NCBI GenBank assembly: GCA_004009845.1
Contig: RMBW01000097.1
Coordinates: forward strand, 1 to 64,000
DNA: 64,000 nucleotides
Direction: 5' to 3'
From: Davidsoniella eucalypti
Taxonomy: Eukaryota > Ascomycota > Sordariomycetes > Microascales > Ceratocystidaceae
In this document: piece by piece, positions 29,916 through 39,325 of the stretch
Position numbering within the stretch: position 1 is the stretch's first letter
How the letters are laid out: each line of letters opens with the position of its first letter
Notes under the pieces: generated by a model
Told to the model about the DNA's origin: nothing
Database searches by the model: none
The model's input: only the letters and a program-made list of their open reading frames with translations
Program-made: the position numbers and the translations under genes

Positions 29916-30096
29916 TGTAAGAGACTAAGGCCTAGTAAGGTTAGCCAAGGCATTCCTTGTCAGTACTAGAATCGGCTATAAGTAGGGACCTATTCCCGCC
30001 GATTATTAGTCTTAGTTTCTCTTTCTCCTTCATCGGTCTCAATCAAACTATTCTTTTACGACCAGTTTTCATCGCAACTCCTCGTATATCGTCTCA
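29916..30096 (+). repeat. 3' LTR of element C
   Basis: 181 bp, TGTAAGAGAC ... CGTCTCA, containing ATCGGTCTCA like family B. It is followed by GTATT and then a leader-like repeat region rather than a primer binding site, so it is a terminal LTR, not a 5' LTR. Confidence 0.9.
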
Positions 30097-30346
30097 GTAT
30101 TCATTCTGTCCAAGCCGTCCGCTTGCCCTCTCTTCTGTCCAAGCCGACCGCTTGCCCCCCTCTTCTTTGTCCAAACACCGTCTCTGTTTGCCCCTATCCT
30201 GTCCAGACTCTGCCTAAACAGTCTGCCCCTTGTCCAAGCCTTCCTCCTACAAGGCTTGCCCCTACCAGTCCGCTTGTTTACCCCTTGCGCTTCTAAGTCA
30301 CTATGTCTGACTTCGCCCTCCTGTATCTGGCCATTATGGCACCCCT
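30097..30346 (+). pseudogene. Leader and gag N-terminus fragment of a B/C-like element
   Basis: Contains two clear CAAGCCG-type leader units (near 30113 and 30142) and degenerate ones, then an ATG at 30303 encoding MSDFALLYLAIMAP, the hydrophobic gag start seen in other copies. It is cut off by the orphan LTR at 30347. Confidence 0.65.
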
Positions 30347-30535
30347 TGTAAGGGTCTAAGGCCCTGGTTGGTTTGGCTAAGCTTGATCTTAGCCTATGCA
30401 AAACGGTTATAAATAGGGACGTCTTCCCGCCGTTATTCCAACAGATAATAGTCCTTCTCTCCATCGGCCACAATCTAATCACCCTTTCTAAGATTGTTGG
30501 CCTCGTCCCTCCTTAGATCCTCTCACTGGCCAACC
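30347..30535 (+). repeat. Orphan LTR of a further family (E)
   Basis: 189 bp, TGTAAGGGTC ... CCTCTCA, with TATAAATAGGGAC near 30409. The first 15 bases resemble family B but the body is closer to family A (CAACAGATAATAGTCC). It contains ATCGGCCACA at the place where the others carry the self-primer, predicting a binding site TGTGGCCGAT in its parent element. Flanks CCCCT and CTGGC do not match, so no target duplication. Confidence 0.7.
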
Positions 30536-30720
30536 AGTCTAGCTTCTTGGATGGTCTCTCCGTGGTCAGGTTCTTCGTGTTGAGGTATACCTTATCTCCC
30601 ACTCTGAAACTCTCGGATGGTTGACGGAGACGGTTGGCGCTGGTTTCCTGGTGTTCCTGGGTGGCAGCCATAGCTACGATCGCGAATTGGGTTGCGTCGC
30701 TTAGTTTGGATAGCCATTCC
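30536..30720 (-). pseudogene. Inverted fragment of C-like pol (integrase C-terminal region)
   Basis: The minus strand encodes WLSKLSDATQFAIVAMA and following residues, nearly identical to 29025-29209 on the plus strand about 1.5 kb away, with a few substitutions. Its ends coincide with the orphan LTR and the B3 LTR. Confidence 0.82.
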
Positions 30721-30899
30721 TGAGACGATATACGAGGATTTGCAAGGAAAAATGGTCGTAAAGATGAATTGAATTGAGACCGATGAGGGAGAAAGAGAAA
30801 CTAAGACTAAACTACGAGGGAATCGGTCCCTATTTATGTCAAAGTCAAGTAGGGCCAAGGCATGACTTGGCCAATACTGATGGGCCTTAGACCCTTACA
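30721..30899 (-). repeat. 3' LTR of B3
   Basis: 179 bp in minus orientation, next to a polypurine tract (C-run 30908-30915 on the plus strand). It carries the ATTCATCTTT variant together with CCTTGC, a mix of the two B2 LTR haplotypes. Confidence 0.92.
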
Positions 30900-31187
30900 A
30901 TAGTCTCCCCCCCCACCGGCAGAAAAAATTTACTAATTTTACAACAAAAACCCATAAAAACTCCTTCAAACAACCAATACAATATGACAAATAACAGAAA
31001 ACAAGATGAGCCATGGTAACAATCCAATAAAACAAAAATAACACTTTCCAAACAGGGTAAAGATACCGGAAGCGGTAGGCGCCAGGGGGCGCAAGCGGTC
31101 GTCGTGGCGCAGTGGTATGCAGCACAGCCTCCAGCGGGGAGGATTGCGTGTGTCGAGGGTCACGCCATAGCCCTTGTCGGATTTGCT

Positions 31188-34100
31188 CTACGACAATAAC
31201 CAGGCAGAGTACAGAGACTGGACAGTGACATCCCAGTTCTTCTTGGTTTTCTCCGTGAAGATGCGCCAGGCAACAGTGTCTTCCACATGTTCCAGGGGTT
31301 CCCACGTCGCATCTTGGTAGCCTAGCCATTTGACGAGGGCTTGCTTGTGACCTCGGGAAGTGCGCTGTTTCAATATTGCCTCCACCCTGTACTCACCAGC
31401 CTCCAATGAGGGGTCCTCAAGCGCTTCCCTAGCCGTGATTGCGACAGGCTCATCGTCCTGAATCTCCTGAGATGGCAAGGGGTTGTTTGGGGCGCGTCGG
31501 ATGAGGCTTACATGAAAGACTGGGTGAATATCCGAGGGTACGTTCAGGCGAACGTTATGGCTGCCTACAACTTCCAGGACAGTGTACCGTCTAGCTAGCC
31601 AGTCTAGCTTCTTTGAAGGCCTTTCCGTAGTCAGGTGCTTCGTGTTTAGGTAAACTAGGTCTCCTACTTTGAAACTTTCAGAGGGCTGGCGAAGACGGTT
31701 AGCACTGTTCTCCTGGTGTTCTTGGGCGGCCGCCATGGCGACAATAGCGAACTGGGTAGCATCACTTAGCTTTGCTAACCAATCCTGGGCCCCGCGCACT
31801 GGGGACTTATTCGAGGCTGGGGGCCCTTGTACAGATGGTTCGATAATGTCGACGTTAAAACCGTGGGTCATGAAGAAAGGAGAGAGGCCTGTAGCGGAAG
31901 AGATCCTGTTGTTTAGGGCGAGTTGCGCTTGGGGCAGCAAGGAGGCCCAGTCGTCCTGGGCAAAGGAACAGAAATTGCGCAGGTATGTCTCAATCTCCTG
32001 ATTACTGCGTTCTTGGCTGCCATCCGTCTGAGGATGGAACGCTGTGGACAGGCGACGCTGAATGCCGAATCGGCGACATACTTCTCCCCAGAATAATTGA
32101 GCAAATTGAGGCCCTCTGTCGGAGACGATTGCTTGAGGAAAACCGTGGTGCGAGAAAACATGGATTAGCAAGGCTTCAGCGGTGGCTTGTGCGGTTGTAG
32201 ACGACATGGGAATCAGGATCTGGGACTTAGACAGGCGGTCGGTGACACCTAGAATGGAAGTATAGCCTGAAGAGGTAGGTAGTGGGCCAATAAAGTCCAT
32301 TGCTAGTTCAGCCCAGGGTCTAGACGGTACTGGCAGAGGTTTCAATAGACCGCGCTTCTGCTCTCGCCAGATCTTGCTCTTGCCGCAAGAGGAGCAGTTG
32401 GACACGAATTGTCGGACGTCGTTAGTCAGGCCAGGCCAGGCATACTCGCGCGATACAAGATCACGAGTGATTGCTCTTCCTGGGTGTCCGGCCAGAGTAG
32501 AGTCGTGAGTCTGCTGGATGATTTTGGTTCTCAGGGGTTCGTAATATGGGACCCAAAGTCTATCACGCCAGCGCAGCAGTCCGTCTTGGTCAACCTTACA
32601 CTCGCTCATCTGCCATTGCAGACCCCAGTCGGCGGGGAACGAGCGAGCTTCATCTCGTACGAATTTACGAGCCAGCCACCAGCGGTTATTATTGGCAAGG
32701 GCTTGGTTCCATAGGTCAGTCATCTCGGGGTCAGCGAAAGGGGATGGTACTACTTCTCTAGTTGCGTTATCGTCAGTCGGCGCATCCTTGTCTGGCTCCT
32801 GAGCCCAAACTGCGCCGATTACTACCAGGTCATTGCTCGACTCACTCTTCTCGAGGAGTTGGTGCACACGACTAGCCAGCCTATCGTCTTTTTCGTCGGC
32901 TGGCATGTCCTGGTCCCTTCTTGAAAGGGCGTCTGGTACGATTTGCTCGGTGCCTGGGCGGTGGCGCAGGCAGAAGCTAAAGTCAGAGAGCTCATATCCC
33001 CAGCGACGCTGTCTCTCGGCAAGCGTTCTCTTGGTGCGAAAGTACTCCAGGTTGCGGTGGTCAGTCCACACCACAAAATCAACCCCTAGGAGGAAATGGC
33101 GCCATTCTCGAATGGACCAGTAAATAGCCAACATCTCCTTGTCGTGAATCGGGTAATTGGCTTCCGGGGGAGTAAGTTTGCGCGAGAGGAAGGCGATGGG
33201 GTGCATAAGGCCATCATCGCCTCGCTGGGATAATTCTGCTCCTAAGGCGTAACCAGACGAGTCGGCGGTCAGTACAGTTTCTTTCAGGGGGTCAAAAGGA
33301 GTCAGAACAGGGGGAGTAAGGAAGGCTTTCTTAACTTCGGCAAAAGAGTGAGCGCAGGCATCAGACCATACGAAAGGGGTGTCCTTCTTGGTTAACCCTA
33401 CCAGAGGCGCCATTAATTCTGACAGTCGAGGCACAAAATCTCTGTAGAAATTCACGAAGCCAATAAACCCGCGTAAACCTTTCAATGTCGTAGGTGGTTT
33501 CCATTCACGAATCGCTAGGGTTTTCTCGGGGTCAGCCTTGATACCAATACCTGGGCCGACTATGAATCCGAGGAACTTAATCTCCTTAGCCAGAAAGTGA
33601 CACTTGCGCAAGTCGAGTTGCAGGCCGGCGAGATCGAGTGCGTGGACAATTTCGAGCACTAACTTCCTGTGCTCTTCCTCAGTACCACTGGAGTAAATGT
33701 CCACATCGTCAATGTAAGCGCTGCAGCTGATTCCTAGCCATTTCCGAAGGACCGAATTGATGTAACGCTGGAAAGCGGCAGGGGCATTAGTCAAACCGAA
33801 AGGGATCACGTTCCATTCGAAGGCCCCTAGGGGAGTCCGAAAAGCGGTTAACTCCTCATAGCCAGGGGCTATACGAATACGGTGAAAGGCAGCAATGACA
33901 TCTACCTTGGACACCCACTTGGCTTCCGAAATTTGCCGCAGGGTGTCATGGATAAGGGGTAAGGGGTATGAGTCCTTTTTGGAAATAGCGTTGACTGCGC
34001 GGTAGTCTACGCAGAAACGAATTCCACCTCCAGGTTTCTTTACAAATAGCACTGGAGAGCCCACTTCAGACTTTGTGTCCTTTATCCATTTAGTAGCCAG

Positions 34101-34790
34101 TAGTTCCGTCAGCGTCTTCTGCATCACCAACAACTCTGCGCGAGACAACGGGTACAACGATTGTATAGGTAACGTCTTTCCCTCCAGCAGCTCGATCTTC
34201 AAGTCCACTCCAGGCCGGTGCGGCGGGAGGTCCTTGGACGCTTTTGCCTCGAAGGCAGAGGCTACGGGTCTTAACCATTCAGGCAGTGGAGGTCTCTCCT
34301 GTTCCTTTTGCGCTAATGCTCTGTTGACGTCCTCTAGTGTAATCCGGTAGATGGCGAGGTCGTCGTCGTTGTCGCAGAGCTTGTGGAATTCGTCAGGTGT
34401 CAGTTCTTCGGCCGTAGGGACTTCAATTTGTCCGGAACGAGGGTGCAAGTGCACGTCGTGGTTAATGAGCCAGCGTTGACCGAGTATCAGGTCTTCGGTC
34501 TGGCCGGGGACGACGTAGGCCCATATGTCCTCGTGGTGGTCGGGCAAGTGTAGTGTAAACTGAGCGATTCGTGTGATGACGGGGGGACTGGTTTGCGATG
34601 CAGCTAGGGATACCTTACGAGGTTCGATGGGTAAAGTCTTCGTAGCGTAGGCGAGTAGGCGCGGGGGCACGACGGCGAGGCAGAGACAGCCACTGTCGAC
34701 GAGAGCCTTCGTAGAAAAAGTATTCATAGATAAATCTAGATACGTTCCCTTAGCTCCCATCTCTAATCTAACTATCTGTTCGCCTTCCAT
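31188..34790 (-). CDS. pol polyprotein of B3, intact
   Basis: 1,200 residues from the first ATG; as a -1 fusion it would carry Gag in front. Protease D32-S33-G34. Reverse transcriptase about 240-420 with D297 and YIDD at 359-362. RNase H about 500-625 with D510, E552, D577. Integrase zinc region H762/H769/C799/C802 and catalytic D832, D891, E927. Integrase C-terminal barrel about 1065-1100 (WLARRYTVLEVVGSHNVRL). Chromodomain about 1134-1177 with W1155 and W1163. No stop or frameshift, so this is the reference pol for family B. Nearly identical to B1 and B2. Confidence 0.95.
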   Translation of the reverse strand: MEGEQIVRLEMGAKGTYLDLSMNTFSTKALVDSGCLCLAVVPPRLLAYATKTLPIEPRKVSLAASQTSPPVITRIAQFTLHLPDHHEDIWAYVVPGQTEDLILGQRWLINHDVHLHPRSGQIEVPTAEELTPDEFHKLCDNDDDLAIYRITLEDVNRALAQKEQERPPLPEWLRPVASAFEAKASKDLPPHRPGVDLKIELLEGKTLPIQSLYPLSRAELLVMQKTLTELLATKWIKDTKSEVGSPVLFVKKPGGGIRFCVDYRAVNAISKKDSYPLPLIHDTLRQISEAKWVSKVDVIAAFHRIRIAPGYEELTAFRTPLGAFEWNVIPFGLTNAPAAFQRYINSVLRKWLGISCSAYIDDVDIYSSGTEEEHRKLVLEIVHALDLAGLQLDLRKCHFLAKEIKFLGFIVGPGIGIKADPEKTLAIREWKPPTTLKGLRGFIGFVNFYRDFVPRLSELMAPLVGLTKKDTPFVWSDACAHSFAEVKKAFLTPPVLTPFDPLKETVLTADSSGYALGAELSQRGDDGLMHPIAFLSRKLTPPEANYPIHDKEMLAIYWSIREWRHFLLGVDFVVWTDHRNLEYFRTKRTLAERQRRWGYELSDFSFCLRHRPGTEQIVPDALSRRDQDMPADEKDDRLASRVHQLLEKSESSNDLVVIGAVWAQEPDKDAPTDDNATREVVPSPFADPEMTDLWNQALANNNRWWLARKFVRDEARSFPADWGLQWQMSECKVDQDGLLRWRDRLWVPYYEPLRTKIIQQTHDSTLAGHPGRAITRDLVSREYAWPGLTNDVRQFVSNCSSCGKSKIWREQKRGLLKPLPVPSRPWAELAMDFIGPLPTSSGYTSILGVTDRLSKSQILIPMSSTTAQATAEALLIHVFSHHGFPQAIVSDRGPQFAQLFWGEVCRRFGIQRRLSTAFHPQTDGSQERSNQEIETYLRNFCSFAQDDWASLLPQAQLALNNRISSATGLSPFFMTHGFNVDIIEPSVQGPPASNKSPVRGAQDWLAKLSDATQFAIVAMAAAQEHQENSANRLRQPSESFKVGDLVYLNTKHLTTERPSKKLDWLARRYTVLEVVGSHNVRLNVPSDIHPVFHVSLIRRAPNNPLPSQEIQDDEPVAITAREALEDPSLEAGEYRVEAILKQRTSRGHKQALVKWLGYQDATWEPLEHVEDTVAWRIFTEKTKKNWDVTVQSLYSAWLLS

Positions 34791-34802
34791 CGTATCCTCC
34801 TT

Positions 34803-34837
34803 ACCAGGGCGCGACTTGTCCTGGTCACCTAAAAATC
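34803..34837 (-). promoter_or_regulatory. Putative -1 recoding site and hairpin, B3 junction
   Basis: On the minus strand GAT TTT TAG (stop at 34829-34831) is followed by ACCAGG, the loop ACAAGTCGCGC and CCTGGT (34803-34825 on the plus strand). Pol is in the -1 frame. Same as B1. Confidence 0.62.
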
Positions 34838-36732
34838 CATCAGATCATCCTCATCAGTGGCCGGGCGGTGCGTGTTGGTAGAGGCCACCACGGCGGTGCT
34901 TTCAGACGAGGGCAGCAGGCGATCCATCATCAGGTGATCCGTCTTCGCGAGTTCTTCGCGTACTGCGGGTCGGATCTCGTCGCGTACGGCCGACTTAACG
35001 GCGCCGTTGATAGCGTTGATTAGCACCTTGTTGGTCTTAGGTCCTTGTAGAGTTCGACGCGAGGGACATTGATTAGCGATATGTCCGGGCTGTGAGCAGA
35101 TGAAACAAATTCCTTCTCGTAGCATGCGACTGCGTTCAGTAGGGTTGAGACGTGGCTTGTCATTACGGGGTTGCTGCGTTTGACGAGGAGCATTGCTTCG
35201 TGAGGGGGGCTCGGCACGCGCTCTCCAGTTGTCGCTGTCTCGGTATTGGGTAGGACGCGAGGTCTTCTTCGTGTAAGGACCGTAGTAATCATGGTGGCGG
35301 CTGAAATGGTCGAGCAGGCTCTCAGTAACTTCCCTGTAAGTAGGCAGGCTCCAGAGGATGGTGGTTTTGACCACTAGCTCTTCTCGTGTGGCGCGACGTA
35401 GAAGGTCGATGAGCATGTCGTCGTCTTGCATTCCTGCGGCCAGAGCTAACCCTTCGAAACGGTTGAAGAAGTCGAGGAACGATTCGTGGGACTCCTGGCG
35501 AGCACCAAAGAAAGCAGTGCGGGCTTGCGACTTACGGGCACGGCTGCGGAACATGAGGTCGAGTTTGTCTAGCAGCTTGTCGTATGAGCCTGGCTGGTCG
35601 CTAATGGAGACAAAGAATTCGTTGAGTTTGGCACGCGTGTCGGAGCCTAGTCGGCTAAACAGGTAGGCAGTGCGTGCTAGCTCGTCGCCTATAGCTCGGC
35701 CATCGATTCGCATCTTGAAGATTGCTAGGGTTCGCCAGTTTTCATATTCCGCGTGAGTGCCTCCAAATTCGATAAGGTGAGGCTGAGATGGGCGGACGCG
35801 GCTACGGGATCTCGAACGTCTTCGGGTAGTGACGGCAGTAGTTGGGACAGGAGGCATGGCGGGAGCAGTGGGTTCAGTATGGTTGCCTATGACCAATTGG
35901 GACAGTAGCGAGACAGTGTCCTTCAATTCCCTAAGTTCATTGAGCAGTGCATTGTCGGCAGGCTGAGGAGCGCGTGAATGGGCAGGGCCAGGAGAACGCG
36001 TCGGCTGACGGCCACGGGATGGAGGACGCGACGCGTGGCGGACAGACATTCCCATGCTTTCGGCCAGACGGGCCAAGTCAGAGTCAGGGAAGGGTGTTGG
36101 CTGACAGAAGGGCGACGACGAGAATGGGTATCTACACCAGGGGCAAAGTGGGATAGGCTTCGAACAGAGGCAGCGCGACTGATGGCACGGGTGTGAGTGG
36201 TCTCGTACGAGATTAGTTCCTCAGCTTCATATGCAGCGGCCCTTGTAGCGACTAGGGGAGCGCGGGAGGAGTGCACGGGTTACCATCCTTATCACGCGGG
36301 GAGAGCGTGGGATGCCGATGAAACAGGAGGAGAGGAGACGTGAGGACACGTGAGCACGAGCACGCGCTTCGCGGATTACGCGGTTACCACAGGCGACGTG
36401 GCAACAAAGTCACCGGTGAAGGAGAGGTGGCCCAAGTTATCGTGAAAGTGTTCCTTATGGGCGAGGACGTCGCGTGTGGAAGGGCAAAAGCCAAGGAGGG
36501 AGGCCAGACGGGCGCGCTCCTTGCGCTTGAATAGTGCGAGGTAACACCAGCCGGGTTTGCGCCAGGCGCGCTTCGTAGGTAGGTCAAGGGCGGACAAGAT
36601 GTAGCCCTCAGCCGGTTCCTGGTTGGGGTTCAGGGTGAAAACACGCGCTAGGGCAAGGTTATGCCAGGTGTGGTAGACGCAGCGAGTTAGGGTAGCAAGG
36701 AGACCCCAGAACAGAAATAGCAAGCCAGACAT
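34829..36732 (-). pseudogene. gag of B3, three apparent one-base losses
   Basis: Same Gag as B1, starting at ATG 36732 (MSGLLFLFWG). Relative to B1 it lacks one base in each of three short runs: GG near 36406, CCCC near 36278 and CCCC near 36090. The clean frame is 34829-36076, holding the capsid-like domain and the CCHC knuckle. The rest is nearly identical to B1, so this is a fresh break or sequence error, not old decay. Confidence 0.85.
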
Positions 36733-36786
36733 GGTGACTTGGACGTGTGCGAGAAGCGGGCGAGCGGACGGATAAGGCAGGTGCAA

Positions 36787-37066
36787 TAGGGCAAGCAAAC
36801 GGCTTGGGCAGGACGAATAAAGGCAAGCAAACGGCTTGGACAAAGGGAGAAATCAAGCGGTCGGCTTGTACAGGAAAAGGGGCAAGCGGACGGCTTGGAC
36901 AGGAAAAGTGGCAAGCGGGCGGCTTGGACAGGAAGAGAGGCAAGCGGACGGCTTGGACAACAGAGAGGCAAGCGGACGGCTTGGACGCGGACGGCTTGGA
37001 CGGAAGAGAGGGCAAGCAGACGGCTTGGACAGAAAAGAGGGCAAGCAGACGGCTTGGACAACAAAA
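36787..37066 (-). repeat. Leader array of CAAGC-N5-GCTTG repeats (B3)
   Basis: Nine full units and one partial (near 36985, where two units are fused after a deletion). Unit order matches B1 and B2 at both ends and differs in the middle, as expected for unequal slippage. Confidence 0.84.
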
Positions 37067-37077
37067 ACTTAAGAGTT

Positions 37078-37087
37078 ATCGGTCTCA
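37078..37087 (-). promoter_or_regulatory. Putative self-complementary primer binding site of B3
   Basis: Plus strand ATCGGTCTCA just inside the 5' LTR reads TGAGACCGAT in element sense and pairs with ATCGGTCTCA in the LTR. Confidence 0.65.
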
Positions 37088-37090
37088 AAA

Positions 37091-37269
37091 TGAGACGATA
37101 TACGAGGATTTGCAAGGAAAAATGGTCGTAAAAGTGGATTGAATTGAGACCGATGAGGGAGAAAGAGAAACTAAGACTAAACTACGAGGGAATCGGTCCC
37201 TATTTATGTCAAAGTCGAGTAGGGCCAAGGCATGACTTGGCCAATACTGATGGGCCTTAGACCCTTACA
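37091..37269 (-). repeat. 5' LTR of B3
   Basis: 179 bp. It carries the ATCCACTTTT and CCTTGC variants also found in the B2 3' LTR, but ACTCGAC like B1. Confidence 0.93.
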
Positions 37270-37754
37270 AGCATGGCCTCACAGTCGGCTAACATGAGCT
37301 CCATTGGGTTGGTGCTTGTCTGTTTAGCTAACGCGGTGCCAAAATTGGCTGCACCATCGCTGACAATCCAGTATCGGGCAAAGTTCCGGTCCATCCAAGT
37401 CTGTAATAGTACAATCTTCGACTTGGGGTCTAGAGATGTATGCCCTACGTCTCTCCAGTGGCGAGTGATATTGTCCTTGCATATTGTGAGATATCGGCAC
37501 ATAGAACAACTGTATCCGCGGCGGACAGCAAGTCGTTTGATAGCTGGACTTCCATCGGGGGGGAGAGCATGCACCTTCGGATCCGCTAAATCTTGAGTGC
37601 CATAGTAATCGATGATATTTTTGATAGTCTCTCCTTTAACTTTGTGCTTGCGGCGAAAGTGAGTTTCGATGCTCTTTCCTGGGCGAATTGCTGCCTTACA
37701 CGGGAGACAAATAAGTAGTTGATGTTCTTCGTTAAGCTCGACAAAGTCTTCCAT
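37270..37754 (-). pseudogene. OrsD-like zinc-binding protein, 3'-truncated by B3
   Basis: Open from ATG 37754 into the LTR of B3, about 161 native residues. The N-terminal block LLICLPCKAAIRPGKSIETH is followed by FRRKHKVKG, and a second cysteine/histidine group (GYSCSMCRYLTICKDNITRHWRDVGH) follows. This two-finger pattern is what I know of the fungal OrsD (DUF3505) family, named after a gene in the orsellinic acid cluster; molecular function is unknown. Full family members are much longer, so the C-terminal part is missing. The ATG may be the native start or an internal exon start. Confidence 0.7.
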
Positions 37755-38479
37755 GGCTTCCGACGATTTAAAATCGAGTGTAAATAAGGTAGTGAAATAA
37801 CAGTAGATATGACTATATCAAGATAAAAATATTAGTGCTTAGCTAAAACCATAGTGAATCAAAACCATATACGTACAGTTGCTAGTTTGAGGACTAAGAA
37901 GTTATTTATTTTGAGCTTGTTGTTGATTGCGATTTATTAAGGCAGTAAGTAATGTGAGTAAAGTGTACTCCTAAAAAAAAAGAAGACTAACATAAACAAA
38001 ATTATAGTCTGTCGTAAGTTATTCAGTAAACAAATAGAAAAGACTTTTCCTGACCTTATTGATATGGCTGGTTATTTTGTGGCTGGTTATTTGGAAGTAG
38101 CGGTGTAGCTCGATAGTAATCACAGTGTGATTGTGGCAAGTATGGTTATCGTTAAAGTATAGTGATTAGTCCCTAAAAACCCATCATAGCCGCAAAAACA
38201 GCGAACTTCATTCGTACTAAAACCAATCCAATTTAAATAAATAACAGTCCTGCATTTATTGTTTTATCCCTTGAGCAACAGCGGAGAATACATAGTGAAT
38301 TATGTACGCATAGATACAATACATTGTTCTATTACTTAGCTTTCGATCTTATGTGACTGACAATCTCTTCACTAGAAATCGCTAATTATTCTACTACTAG
38401 TTTTACAAAAGTAAATGTGAAACTTTACCTATATATAAATCTTTCTGTCATATTTCAACTTATACCACATCCACCTTCA
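37755..38479 (+). other. AT-rich noncoding sequence
   Basis: No convincing ORF or repeat. Part of it may belong to the diverged copy of the long-TIR element that is clear further right, but I could not align it by eye. Confidence 0.5.
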
Positions 38480-39176
38480 AGTTATGTAAAATCTAGTGAC
38501 TACATTTCCATTAAATGCTCATTTCAATGTACACGAAAGTTCAGATCTACTTTAAGACGTTATATGAATTTACCCTCCCAAGTTCTCATTATAATTTAAT
38601 TATAGCATACACTGTTTATTTCTTACACAAAAGCAATTTCTGTTAACCAGTAATCGTTTTCCTTGTTTTGAGTTTTTAATCTTTGTTTATACTTCTACGT
38701 CTCAATAACCCTTCTAACCCTTACAATAATATCCTATTTTCCGATCTCACTTATCGAATTACTACCAAATGTCTCATCTAGTTGCTAATATGACATTACG
38801 TAATTAAAATATAATTCTACTACCTTCATTTTCTATAATTAAATAACACTTGTTCTTCATTTAAAATCTTGTCTAAAGAACTATATATCAGTCACTAATT
38901 ATTCATTTCCCAATCGCCTAGTTTGCAGTTGTGACTTATTTAACTCTTACTATGTACATCTTCATAGCTCTATAGCTCTATAAGATTGATGAATTAAATT
39001 TCTTTTTCTTTCTATGTTGATTAACGAATAAACTCTTATCTTTATATTCAATAACACAATCCATCGTCTGTTAAATCGTTTCTAACAACCTATTGCTGAT
39101 GTTTGGCCTCTACGATCTTTAACCTAAATGCTAATATTACATTAGTAGTTTTACCATCTCCTGTATTCTTACATTG
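38480..39176 (-). repeat. Diverged inverted copy (copy 3) of the long-TIR element
   Basis: Read in reverse complement it aligns with copy 1 at about 50430-51010. For instance CCCAATCGCCTAG near 38915, CAATAACACAATCCA near 39051 and CTATTGCTGATG near 39090 match the reverse complement of 50605-50630, 50535-50555 and 50490-50510. Identity is roughly 70 percent by eye, much lower than between copies 1 and 2. LINE 2 is inserted at its right end. Confidence 0.65.
38953..38998 (+). mobile_element. Tiny LINE 3'-end scrap
   Basis: CATCTTCATAGCTC, a variable middle and GATGAATTAAA match the last about 45 bases of LINE 1 and LINE 2 in plus orientation. It interrupts the alignment of copy 3 with copies 1 and 2, consistent with an extremely 5'-truncated insertion. 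Alternatively the LINE tail and this sequence share an older origin. Confidence 0.5.
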
Positions 39177-39325
39177 TTTTTTTTTAATTCATTTATCTTA
39201 TGGAGCTATAGAGCTATGAAGATTTTAAAGGAAACAACGAATAAATCAATACCAACAACAAAACATTACAGAAAACAAGTAGAAACGTAACGCAAAATCA
39301 AAGAAAATCAAACACACCAAGACTC

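Larger units (their letters stand above)
19208..30096 (+). mobile_element. Ty3/gypsy element C, 5'-truncated, hosting a LINE and a solo LTR
   Basis: A family related to B (pol about as similar as sister families, LTR 181 bp and distinct). Its 5' LTR, leader and gag N terminus are absent, replaced by the B2 3' LTR. Gag, junction hairpin, pol, polypurine tract and 3' LTR remain. LINE 1 (21027-26451) interrupts the protease-RT linker and a solo family-C LTR (27926-28106) interrupts the RNase H-integrase linker. Outside those insertions pol looks open. Confidence 0.9.
30721..37269 (-). mobile_element. Ty3/gypsy chromovirus element B3
   Basis: Full-length family-B element on the minus strand (6,549 bp) with both LTRs, leader array, gag and an uninterrupted pol. 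Flanks do not match (ATTCC at 30716-30720, AGCAT at 37270-37274) and the two LTRs differ at about four positions, as for B2. Left flank is C-like pol, right flank an OrsD-like gene. Confidence 0.92.

Noticed and set aside
31088..31165. tRNA-like stretch on the plus strand (TGGCGCAGTGGTATGC, CCTCC/GGAGG stem, GTGTCGAGGGTC) antisense in the 3' untranslated region of B3, also in B1 and B2
   Set aside because: A-box and B-box resemblance is only partial, the anticodon loop length is wrong and no acceptor stem pairs. It may be a decayed tRNA-derived insert, but I cannot support a tRNA gene.
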